Positions 40,733 to 49,994 of a DNA stretch of 64,000 bases are shown in pieces. A program made the position numbers and the translations under genes. Numbering within the stretch: the first letter of the stretch is position 1; every line of letters begins with the position of its first letter. The DNA is from Peronospora farinosa (Eukaryota; Oomycota; Peronosporomycetes; Peronosporales; Peronosporaceae). Location: NCBI GenBank assembly GCA_947646735.1, contig CANTFK010000980.1, positions 530,242 to 594,241 on the forward strand, given 5' to 3'. Under the pieces are notes generated by a model. It ran no database searches. It was not told where the DNA came from and was given only the letters and a program-made list of their open reading frames with translations.

Positions 40733-43700
40733 TTACGTCTTCCTAGTTAAGCCTAATGGATGCCGAAAGCCAAAAGACTTCCGCGGTGCTGACAAGCCAC
40801 TGACTTCTGTAGGCTTTGAGCTTGTAATGCTATTTTTCGCCAAACCTCGCGCGCTGAGTGCCTTTGAAGAGCTCGGCGTAGATACAAAACCTTGCCGCTG
40901 GAAGAAAAACTGCGAAGGTGGCGCCAAACTAGAAGTTGACGTTGCACAAATGGAAGCTGTCAAAGCCTCCAATGGCGGAGCCAAGTCAGAGGAGGCTGGG
41001 TCGGCAGAACTTCCAGGCGATGCACCATGCAAAGGCTGCATGACCGACCGAAGCCGCACGAGAGAACTAGGTGACTTACTGATAGCTACTGGATTCATAA
41101 CAGAATTCCGTCGCAGTCTTGAGCGCGGTGTAGGTATCTTTCGCTGGCTGATGCATTGCTTGGAAAGCGCAGTCTTAGAATACGTGACAGCAGTAATGTC
41201 GGGTTCTTGGGATGTTTCAGTCGACATGCGGTAACTTGGAAGGCATGATTGCCGAGACGCGTAAGACGCACCTAATGCTTCAGCCCTGCTTCTAATTCCT
41301 ATTGCTTCAACCTTGCTTCTTAATGTGGCGCCAGCAATTTTTGTATCAATACCAGCGGGTGCACTAGTCACGCGTCCAAAGGGGGCAGGTGGTCTGCTCG
41401 GCCCGATCACTTTTCGTCTGGGAACTGGGTACTTGAAAAAATTAACCAGGTCGAAGTCTCCGCAATCGTCGTCCGACTGTTCGGCCGCCAATATGTCTTC
41501 TGGACTAGCGCCACTCATGATTAGATCGAACGTCAATCGAGGGGCAGCACTCTGAAGATCAACATCCTTTGAAGACAAGTGTTTGTCCGCCTGAAAATTG
41601 TGCAACGACACATCATAGAACCAATCGTCACTAAGAGGGTCGTCTCCAACAAGCGCTTGAAATATGAGATCGGAGTTGTCTTGGCTCGCTTCATACATTG
41701 CCAAGGACAGCTCGTCCGCCGAAATGATAAGGTTTTGTTTGTGTTTACAGTACTTTCGAATACCAAATGCCTGCAAGAGTGAAATACCAGCGGGCTGTAC
41801 AGCAACTTTAGTCTGGGTCTTTTCCTCAGCGGAATGACAAGCGCTGTTACTCTCCTTACTGCTATCCGACTGCTCGCCTTGCTCTCCATTAATGGCATTG
41901 CCACGACTCCGCGATGTTTCTGTTTTCCTTATTGCTCCTGGTAAGGTACCCGAATAACCGTTCCTGAATCCCTCATTATCCTCTTCCTGCATAGCTGAAA
42001 GCCACTCATCCACAGGATCAAACACGTCTTCCAAGCCCCCCAAAAGCGCAATTTCATCGTTTTCACTCCCGGACGTCGTTTCCGACTCAGCATAGCGTCT
42101 TTCGAAGACATTTAGGCGAGTCGTCGACTGTAAATTGTCTCGGTCTTGCACCGTTTCAATGCCAGCGCCAGAAAAGACGATCACTTTACCGTCCAACGCA
42201 GAAGGATAATCCTGAGAAGTTGCAGTCTGCACCCGTGTCACTTCTTCCACCTCATCCATTACAGTCGGTCTAACGTTTATGAAGTCAATTTTCTCCGCAA
42301 GTGTATTGTCGCCTTCACTTATGGCTGCCGCAAGCACATTTTCAGTAACGGCAGCACTGCCGGCGCCCCCAGTAGTAAAACAATCTTTCAGCGCTGCACT
42401 ATTTCGTCGGTGATTTCCCTCTTCCAACTCTTTCTTGATCTCGTTTGCAGAAGGCACATTAGCAATATTTGCGTCGATTATAGCAGCACCAATTCGTTTC
42501 CTTTTAACATCACCGTCAGGTGGTGCATCACACATAGTTTGTTCTAGCCAAATCGATCGCTGGTCCCCTGGACTAGGCTCCACAACATTGCTTTTTGTTT
42601 CCTTTTCGCCGGCAAGGGAATCAGTGTCATCATTGCAATCAATTTTGTCGTACCCTACATAAGTGTGTCGAAAGCACAAGTTATCACAGCCACTATTAAC
42701 ACTTTCGTCGTCAGCTTCGTTTGGAATCGTTGGTAAAGAGCAATCGGCCGGTGTATCACTTCGTGGCGACGGCCTTGCAGCTTCTTTCTTGCAATTTGCA
42801 ACATGAAGATTAACACACGTCTCAGAACTATCGACTATGTCGACATTACCGACTGTTCTGTCGAAAACAGTTTGGGCTGGCTGAACAGGTCGATCAGGTT
42901 TCCCTGGCTGCTTATTGTGCACGGGCCCTAAATCCTCCACAGCACTGTCTTTCGCATTAAATCTAATAGCCGGGCTGCTTTTATCAACATGAGCTGTACT
43001 GCTGATATTAGTGTCCACTTTTTCAAATTGAGCTCGCGCAGGATTAATTGATCGGCCACCCCACAGCTCAAATTTCTTTCCAGTAGCGCACGTGTCATCA
43101 CAGGATGCAACAGCAGCATAATTGATAGCCCCATTGCCGGTGGTCATGTCTTCGTTACCCACCGGTACCCCATCACAATTTAGATGGACGGGCCGAATCG
43201 ACAGATTGTCCCACGATTTAACATTTTGCACAAGTTCCGCGGTCTCCTTCGCGATGTTATATCTCACAATATCAGCAGAACTGAATGCCGTAGCATCAAT
43301 AATATTACCAATTTCATCATCCGATTTTGCTGTTATCCGAAGTGAGCCATCCCATGACAGCGATCCAGGATTGGTAAAAGTGTCCCTTTCTTCACTTATA
43401 GCAAATGTGCCAGTACCAACACTACAGCTGCTTGCCGCTGGCCCCTTTCGCGCTGGTCGTATTGGTCGATCATCCCACGATAAGTCAGGCCCTACGGCAC
43501 TACTGTCGTTAGCATCAGTATTAATCATCGTGGCCTTCGAATGCACAGCATTTGTGACAGGTTTACCGACGGCATCAGGGGCTTTAAAAAGTAGCCGAGT
43601 CGGGTGATCACCTTGTGAAGCAACGGTCTGATCAAGTTCAACATTTTCGGTCTTCTTCATATTGTTCTTCTTGCTGCTGGCCATGTCTGAACTATTAATA

Positions 43701-45190
43701 GCAATACTACTGTCATTATTTCCAACTTCATTCGATATTGCTCGCGCTGGTTTGATTCGTCGTGTATATCCGATTTGTTCATTCTCCATATTGGTATCAT
43801 TTAAGTGTACGCCTACATTTTTAGCAGCAGCAACATCATCAACGGCATCATCAACGGCATCTGCACCTGCATCTGCCTCACCATGTGTGAATGATTCAGA
43901 ATGAGTAGGATGATCATCCGATGCTTGAACAGCACGAGCCGGCTCCACAAATTTAGCATTAGTATCTAATGCAGACCCCAAAGCAGAAGTGTTTCCAACG
44001 TCATTGGTAACATCAGTACGTGAAGCTGTAGTATCAGTAGCACTGTCATCGTCCACAGCCACTGGTTGCGCTGGACAAAACGGACGATCCTCCCAAGCCT
44101 GCGAATGTTCAGCAGTATCAACATTTACCGTCATACCTGAAAAATCATCCTCCGTTACAGTGGCATGCTCGTTCCCCATTTCCCCTATATCGACTACCTC
44201 CAGCGTAGCGTCACGTTCATGGTCAACCTGGGACACTATAGTAGTTGAGCCTTGTTTCTTCACCAAATAAGAGTTTGCCGTATGTATATCTGCGCAAAAA
44301 GCCTGATTATCGGCATTTCCAACGTCCACCATGTCTTTAACATCCCTCTGTATCATTCGGCAATTGCTCGAACACACGTCACGCGCTTTTTGAAGCAGTT
44401 CCATCGCATCAGTTCGGAACATAATCCACGCTTTATCAAGGCTGCCACCAACAATCTGTAGCCAGTTTCCACTACGCATAGTAACCTCCAACGTCTCGTC
44501 TCGACTTAGTAGACCCACCACATGCGCCTCCTTCGACGGATTTTCTCGCACGGCAATCTGCGCTTCCTCCGGTAGCTTGTCATTCATCTCGTAAAATGCA
44601 TGAGGAGCTATAGATAACATCAACATGAATGATAAATTTAGCTCTTTAACCTTTTATCAGCTTTTTTAGAAACACGTACTGCTGCACTCTTCGTGCTCGA
44701 GCCTCGTACATACGACCTCCAGGCTCTCCTTGTTAATCCACACGCTTTCCAGCTTTGGGTGAAATATTCTAATTCGCGTTTTACTTTCCTCCATGATACA
44801 GTAGAGAAACTCGACGCTCTGCACTGCTCCTAAGCTCTGCGCCGCGTCTTGAGGTCCGTCGAACATCAGTGTGACCGGGTCCATCACCTCACAACAGCCC
44901 CGGTAGTCCGTTGTTTCCCAAGGTGTAACCAGTGACATACCATTCGGTAGTGCCGCCATCATGAAACCTTCTTTCATCTCGCCGGACACCGCGTCTAGGT
45001 ACGCCACTTGCAACCACGAGTCGGTAGTAGTATCGTCATCGTTTCCACTAGCATGGACTACTAAAGATCCCGTGGTGACAGCTCTACCGTGGGAGATGCG
45101 ACCTCGTACGGGGGCACTACTATCGGGCGCCACGCGGATACGCAGCTCCGCCTGCAACGGTAGATTTGGGTGAACGCAGTACCAGCGCAT
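40733..45190 (-). CDS. Large protein with SH3-like N-terminus and ~50-residue repeats; function unknown
   Basis: Two exons (45190-44680 and 44607-40733; GTACGT donor, CTATAG acceptor, phase closes) give 1461 residues. The N-terminal 250 residues hold two SH3-like modules (CVHPNLPLQAELRIRVAPDSSAPV...DSWLQVAYLD, and PHAFYEMNDKLPEEAQIAVRENPS...NWLQIVGGSLDKAWI). Residues ~340-770 contain nine degenerate copies of a motif of the type WDDRPIRPAR...VGN spaced 41-59 residues apart. The rest is acidic and low-complexity. The C-terminal ~250 residues are basic, Ser/Pro-rich (KIPTPRSRLRRNS) and end GFRHPLGLTRKT. I do not recognise the family; a scaffold or cytoskeletal role would be a guess. The start at 45190 (MRWYCVHP) begins at the first SH3-like strand. 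Confidence 0.75.
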
Positions 45191-45600
45191 ACTTTGTGAT
45201 TGATTCACAATTTCTAAAATTACGTTTAATAATAAAAAAGAAGAAAATAAATGACGCACTTACGAATCGCGTAACTTTCTTTCCTTTTGTCTCGATTCGT
45301 GCGTCGAGAAAAAAGGAAAAGAATGTTACGTAAAAAAATACTATGCTTGATAAAAAAAGAAGCACTGATGCCAGCCAAGGTGTCAAAAGACAAACTATTT
45401 GATGTTAGTGTTAGTAAGCTGTCATTTGGTCAGAAAGACATTCACCCGGAATATGACGTTGGGACACGACGATATCATGGAAAATCACGTTTATATCTCG
45501 ATAAAGGCATACGTCGACGAGGTGAATCTATCCAAGATAAAACGAAGGTTTTTCATCATATGTGTATGTTAATATGTGGTAATGGAGACTGAGCTGGATG
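45191..45600. other. No gene recognised; 5' region of the SH3-like gene
   Basis: AT-rich upstream sequence followed by a Lys/Arg-rich plus-strand frame (45287-45592) with no domain. It could be decayed Gypsy sequence leading into the RT fragment at 45600, but I cannot show that. Confidence 0.4.
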
Positions 45601-47160
45601 GGTGCCAAGCACGCGGCGATGGTGCGCGAGAGTAAATCTCCGCACTCGACACCTACTTTCTGTGTCAACAAACCGAATGGTGAGTGGCGTATTGATCATG
45701 CTTACATTAAGCTCAATGTGGCCACTATTCCAGCAAAGATGCCAATTCCTCAGTAGGATATTCTTCAAAACAATATGGTCGGTTTTACCATGTACAGTGC
45801 GCTCGACTTAGTCGATGGTTATTACCAATTGCTCATGCGAGCTAGCGAGATTCTGCTCACTGCGGTGAGTACTCCGAGCGGTAAGCTCTGAGAGTGGTTA
45901 GCTAAGCGCCTCAAGGGATGTGGAACGCTCCGGCTACGTTCAACCGTTTGATGACGCAATTGTTTCGACCCCATCGAAATTATGCACAAACGTACTCTGA
46001 TGACATTTTTGTCCATAGTCTGGGCGGTCTGACTTTGAGAACCATATTGTTCATTTACGAGCTGTGCTCGAGTGCATGCGCACTAATAAGGTATATGCTA
46101 ATGCATCTACATGTATATCTAGTGCGAAGAGATTTCCCAGTTAGGGTGCTTTATTGGGAAGCGATGCCTCAGGGCGGATCCCGCTAAGGTAAAAGCCATA
46201 GTCAAATGGCCTGTTCCACAGTCTTAGAAGGACTTGCGTAAATGGCTTGGCCTTGCCTATTACTTGCATAAGTACAGCGAAAATTACGCTGATATTACTC
46301 GGCCATCATCCAATCTCCTAAAGAAGTATGTTGAATGGTGTAGGCATGCCGAACACGAGGACGCTTTCGAAGCGGTAAGGCTAGCCTTCTTCATGCTACT
46401 ATTTTGGCTTTGCCCAATCCTGGACCGACCTTTTAGCGTCGTATGTGACACGTCAGATTTTGCCATTCACAGTGATCTATTGCAAACAGATGCTGACGGG
46501 TGTGAGGTGTGATCGCCTTCCAATCTCGTCAGCTAAAAGTTGCAGAGAAAAACTACCCATTTCACGACAAAGAGATACTTGCAATGAAGTATGCTCTAGT
46601 CATATTCAGAGTTCATCTGCTGAGATCGAAGCCTTTTGTTTACTATACTGATCATGCGTCTTTACGCACTGCGACTCAGTCGCCGCATCTCTCGCAGAGA
46701 ATGGCCAGATGGCTGTCATTCTTTGCCGAATATAATTTCGAGGTGAAATATAAGCCGGGCAAGCAAAATGCTTTGGCTGATGCGTTGTCCCGCAGACCTG
46801 ATTATGAGCTTGCTCATGTTACGACGTTGTCGACTTCTATCATTGATACTCATCCGATCGGCGTATGCTAAAGATGATCACTGTATAGCGTTGCTACATG
46901 CTCTTGGCAGTGATGAGTTTCAAGACTCGGACATTAAATTGTCGGCACGATTACGTGCGAGCCTCCATCGATATAATATCGATCAGGGGCTGTTGTACTA
47001 TCGTACAGATGTGGCGGATCCTCCGCGTTTTGCGGTTCCTCATGACGAGTACCTGAAGTATCGTATCCTCTATGAGGTATATGACACCGCCATCGGTGGT
47101 CATTTGGGTCGTGAGAAGACCGATGGATCGTTATGGCAAAGTTTTTGGTACAACGCATAT
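45600..47160 (+). pseudogene. Gypsy pol fragment: RT, RNase H, start of integrase (broken)
   Basis: Plus-strand frames read as Gypsy pol. Around 45640-45760: FCVNKPNGEWRIDHAYIKLN and IPAKMPIPQ, then a stop. Then YSALDLVDGYYQLLMRASE and a mangled catalytic region. RT-connection frame 46234-46512: MRKWLGLAYYLHKYSENYADI. RNase H frame 46509-46871: VAEKNYPFHDKEILAMKYAL, YYTDHASLRTA and NALADALSRRPDYE. Up to 47130: the integrase zinc region IGGHLGREKTDG. Multiple stops and shifts make it dead. It is homologous to the minus-strand element at 47234-54856 but diverged, and it ends abruptly at about 47150 at a chimeric junction. Confidence 0.85.
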
Positions 47161-47233
47161 ACCGACGATGCGTTGCAGAGATCTTGGTGTGCCTTCATCT
47201 GGCGCTAATAGCGAGTCGACGTGAAGGAACGTC
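47150..47233 (+). repeat. Fragment of the Gypsy antisense-ORF region at a chimeric junction
   Basis: About 80 bases closely match 47838-47922 (both begin ACAACGC and encode YTDDALQRSWCAFI in the plus frame). The copy abuts the left LTR of the Gypsy element at 47234. Relative to the pol fragment to its left, it is in the opposite orientation from that seen in the full element, so the join at ~47150 is a rearrangement, perhaps through the ACAACGC microhomology. Confidence 0.7.
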
Positions 47234-47553
47234 TGTAACGGGCTAAGGACCCGTTACCGTCTTACACTAAAAGGGCGTTGAGGAAGCGCTCTTAATTAAC
47301 TTGTAAATATAATTCTGTTTTTATTTTTGTTTTATTTTAAATTTGCAGTAAGTGCGAATATGTTCCCTAGCTTATGGGGACCACTCAATATGGAAGTCAA
47401 TTTATTATTGGCTAATTATTAAGTCTGGCACCCCAATAATAAACCAATAATAAAATGACGCGCAGTATCCGCTAATCGGATACTGCCCTATGCCTGCTTA
47501 TGTAATTATGTATTATTCCTATAACTACTTATGTAATAGGTAGACCCATTACA
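47234..47553 (-). repeat. 3' LTR of Gypsy element
   Basis: 320 bp, same length as 54537-54856, with about eight mismatches clustered at the two ends. It contains AT-rich TATTTTTGTTTTATTTTAAA and an AATAATAAA-like stretch useful for polyadenylation on either strand. Confidence 0.93.
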
Positions 47554-47570
47554 TCACCCCCCCTCTTTAA
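47554..47570 (-). promoter_or_regulatory. Polypurine tract of Gypsy element
   Basis: On the minus strand this reads TTAAAGAGGGGGGGTGA directly before the 3' LTR, a classic plus-strand primer site. Confidence 0.8.
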
Positions 47571-47666
47571 GTTGCGCTTACCACAACGTAAGCGCGAAAC
47601 GCAAAAAGTTTTTTCTCGACCAACGGCGTAATTTCGAACCTGCTCAGTTAGACATAACTAAGCAGC

Positions 47667-49089
47667 ATGGACCCTGGACGTCCACGAAACAATGTCTCTG
47701 AAAGCCAGAACTGGGAACACCAAGCGACAATCCGTAGAGAGCAGGCGCCGCAGGTCATGGATGGGGACCTGAAACCGTGGCGCTTGTATGGTCTTGAAGG
47801 ACCTTTTCACGCGATACTGTACAGTGAGAGGCAAGGCGACGAACAACGCTTATACCGACGATGCGTTGCAGAGGTCTTGGTGTGCCTTCATCAGGCGCTG
47901 GAACGCGAGCCGACTTGAAGGAACGTCCTTCACGTCCTGGTTAGACGGTCGCGAGGGAACGCGTGATAGACACGCTATTGGCGACCTGCGCCGGTGCATC
48001 TGTCGTATGACTTGTGATGAGTATCACCTTTGTTACGTCTACATTCGTGAGGGATGTCCAACGTGCAACGTGGGCAGATCGCGACCGGTCCGGCAGGAAT
48101 GGGACGACTTAGTGTGTGCGCGAGGCATGCCCGACCATATTCGTCCATGAATTGATCGTCATGAGAGAAGCCTTTCGGAGCTCCAGGTGTCCGAGCTACG
48201 GCGAGTGAGAACGCGTCCTTACGATCGCCGACGGCATTCACGTAGCCGAGATCGTCAACCGTATCATCCATATGCTCCCGAGCCTCGTAATAGGTCTCGG
48301 TCTCGGAGTCGCTCGGGAGGTCGTCGCGGTTTCGTTGCTCGCGAGCATTACGGCTCGCGAGATCGGGGATGGAACCGTCAGCGTCGGTCGCGATCACCGT
48401 CTTTCTACGGGACTCGTAGTCCTCGACCACGTCCGGGACATCTTGGGACAGCGTACTCGATGGCTCCCATGTATCGTCTGCCGGGGAATATCCCAACCAG
48501 CGAACCCTGTAATGTTTCTCGACACGCTTCTTCATGGGCGCCGAGTTATTACTCGGCACCTGGGACTTGTGGTCCTCGTGATCGACAATCCGGTCGACAA
48601 TCCAGCGTCGCGCAACCGATGTATCGATTAAGGGAGGAGGAGCATCACGACGGAAGACCTCTGGCGATGAGCGCCGATTCTCGTAATCGGGCGCCTGTAC
48701 AGTCGAATGATGAGCTGCGCCTACTCCGCGCTGAAGCCGAGGAGTCGAAGAATGCCCTACTTGATGCTCGCGAGATGGCTGAGAGAGCTCAAGATCGTGC
48801 GGATGCTGCGACTGAGGCTGCTGAGCGGACTCGACGTGAGCAGCTGGTACTGGTTGAGCGCCTACTTCAGCTTGAGACGACTGCGTTCGGAGGACCCCAG
48901 CAGGTCGAGTCTGCACGCGTTCGGGCAGGACTTGGTCCCAGTCGTCTTCAACGTCGTCGTCAAGGGATGTCGGATTTCGAGCCGGCACAGAAGAGCGGGG
49001 AAGATTCGAGGGAGATCCGCCGGCAGGTAAGCCTTGAGGCGCCCGACGTAGAACGTCGGGTGCAAACGCATAGATGTAGTTATGTCTAG
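47667..49089 (+). pseudogene. Antisense reading frame inside the Gypsy element
   Basis: A plus-strand frame of about 470 codons opposite the 3' part of the Gypsy element, starting with an ATG 114 bp inside the 3' LTR. It is open from 47667, changes frame near 47838, and has one TGA at 48148-48150; the segments before and after the TGA (from 47788 and to 49089) are in the same frame. Features: WRLYGLEGPFHAI; YTDDALQRSWCAFIRRWNAS; a Cys-rich part (CICRMTCDEYHLCY...REGCPTC); an RS-rich region (NRSRSRSRSGG); a coiled coil at about 48705-48885 (ELRLLRAEAEESKNALLDAR). Its first 300 bases lie beyond the end of the minus-strand chromodomain frame. I do not recognise a family. It may be a real element gene, now broken, or a long accidental frame. 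Confidence 0.5.
47975..48988 (-). CDS. Gypsy integrase C-terminus with chromodomain
   Basis: The 337-codon minus-strand frame contains a chromodomain: VDRIVDHEDHK then KRVEKHYRVRWLGYSPADDTWEPSSTL and DVVEDYESRR (about residues 130-195). Chromodomains on chromovirus integrases direct insertion to marked chromatin. The preceding stretch is Gln/Pro/Ser-rich. The C-terminus has a Cys pair region (AICPRCTLDIPHECR). It overlaps the preceding integrase frame (49707-48862), so it is the same gene after a shift rather than an independent one. Confidence 0.85.
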   Translation of the reverse strand: MPARNPTSLDDDVEDDWDQVLPERVQTRPAGVLRTQSSQAEVGAQPVPAAHVESAQQPQSQHPHDLELSQPSREHQVGHSSTPRLQRGVGAAHHSTVQAPDYENRRSSPEVFRRDAPPPLIDTSVARRWIVDRIVDHEDHKSQVPSNNSAPMKKRVEKHYRVRWLGYSPADDTWEPSSTLSQDVPDVVEDYESRRKTVIATDADGSIPDLASRNAREQRNRDDLPSDSETETYYEAREHMDDTVDDLGYVNAVGDRKDAFSLAVARTPGAPKGFSHDDQFMDEYGRACLAHTLSRPIPAGPVAICPRCTLDIPHECRRNKGDTHHKSYDRCTGAGRQ

Positions 49090-49707
49090 CGTGTAAGCGT
49101 CACCATGCACCTTAACAACCCGAAATGGGCCAATATATCTTGGCGCTAACTTATTAGCGCCCAAATTTGTCACTGAGGTGTTTGGTAATCCACTTGTTGA
49201 TAACAATACTCTGTCACCTTCTTGAAATGTAAACATATTCTTTCGTCCTCTTCTGTCAGCATTCTCCTTTTGCTTGTTGACTGCCTCTTGTAATGCATCA
49301 CGCACAAAACGCGTGATTCCTTGTCGTATTAGTAGGAATTCGGTTACTGCAGCCGAGCTTACAGGCGACGTATTCTCTTTTGGGGCAAAATTAGCAACGG
49401 GAGACGCGATGGAATGCATCGCGTCAGGAGTCGATATGCCGTTGGCCACGAAATTACCAGTATTAGGTGCATCGGCAGCAACCTTATGCGCAACGTAATC
49501 AATCATCAATAGTTTCGGCGCAATTCCATCCGTAGATACTCCCCCACCAAGCTTGGAGACAGGGTGTTCTGAAGCTGAGAGAGCAAGCAGCTCCGGAACG
49601 CGAGGATGCCTCGCGTTGTTAACGAAAAAGGGCGTCGACCCAGTTGACGCATAGACAGCATTGCTGATTGCAAACTCTGCAAGTGGAAGAAATGAACTAC
49701 ATGACAA
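48862..49707 (-). pseudogene. Gypsy integrase, C-terminal core to GPY/F module
   Basis: Minus-strand frame with LPLAEFAISNAVYASTGSTPFF (the conserved LPLaEFAyN...GhTPF block), a long linker containing AVNKQKENADRRGRKN, GDRVLLSTSGL and then APRYIGPFRVVKVHGDAYTLDI (the GPY/F module), and HPTFYVGRLKAYL. It is separated from the catalytic core frame (49994-49506) by a frame change near 49690 and from the chromodomain frame by another. Confidence 0.85.
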
Positions 49708-49994
49708 GAAGATGTTGCATAACTGCGCAAAACATCTTCAAGCACTCTGAACACAAGCTCCGTTTGCCCATCCGTCTCTGGATGGGCCGCCGTAGACATA
49801 AGCAACCGCGTGCCTAATAGCTGGAATAATTCGGCCCAGAAAGCCGAAGTGAAACGCGGGTCACGGTCCGAAACAATAGATTCTGGCAAGCCGTGATGCC
49901 TAAAGATAAGATCAATTAAGATCTTCGCTGTCGTCTCCGTCGTAATGCTGGCGGAGACCGGAGCAAAATGCACCATTTTGCTGAATCGATCCAC
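49506..49994 (-). pseudogene. Gypsy integrase catalytic core (frame-shifted)
   Basis: Begins in DRFSKMVHFAPV and continues with ESIVSDRDPRFTSAFWAELF (second catalytic Asp) and HPETDGQTELVFRVLEDVLR (catalytic Glu, normally QTERxNR-like; here ELVFR). After about residue 100 the frame slips into non-homologous sequence, while the true continuation is in the 49707-48862 frame. Confidence 0.85.

Noticed and set aside
48187..49089. Treating the RS-rich plus frame as a host SR splicing factor
   Set aside because: It lacks an RRM, lies wholly inside the Gypsy element, and continues in frame with the upstream antisense segment.
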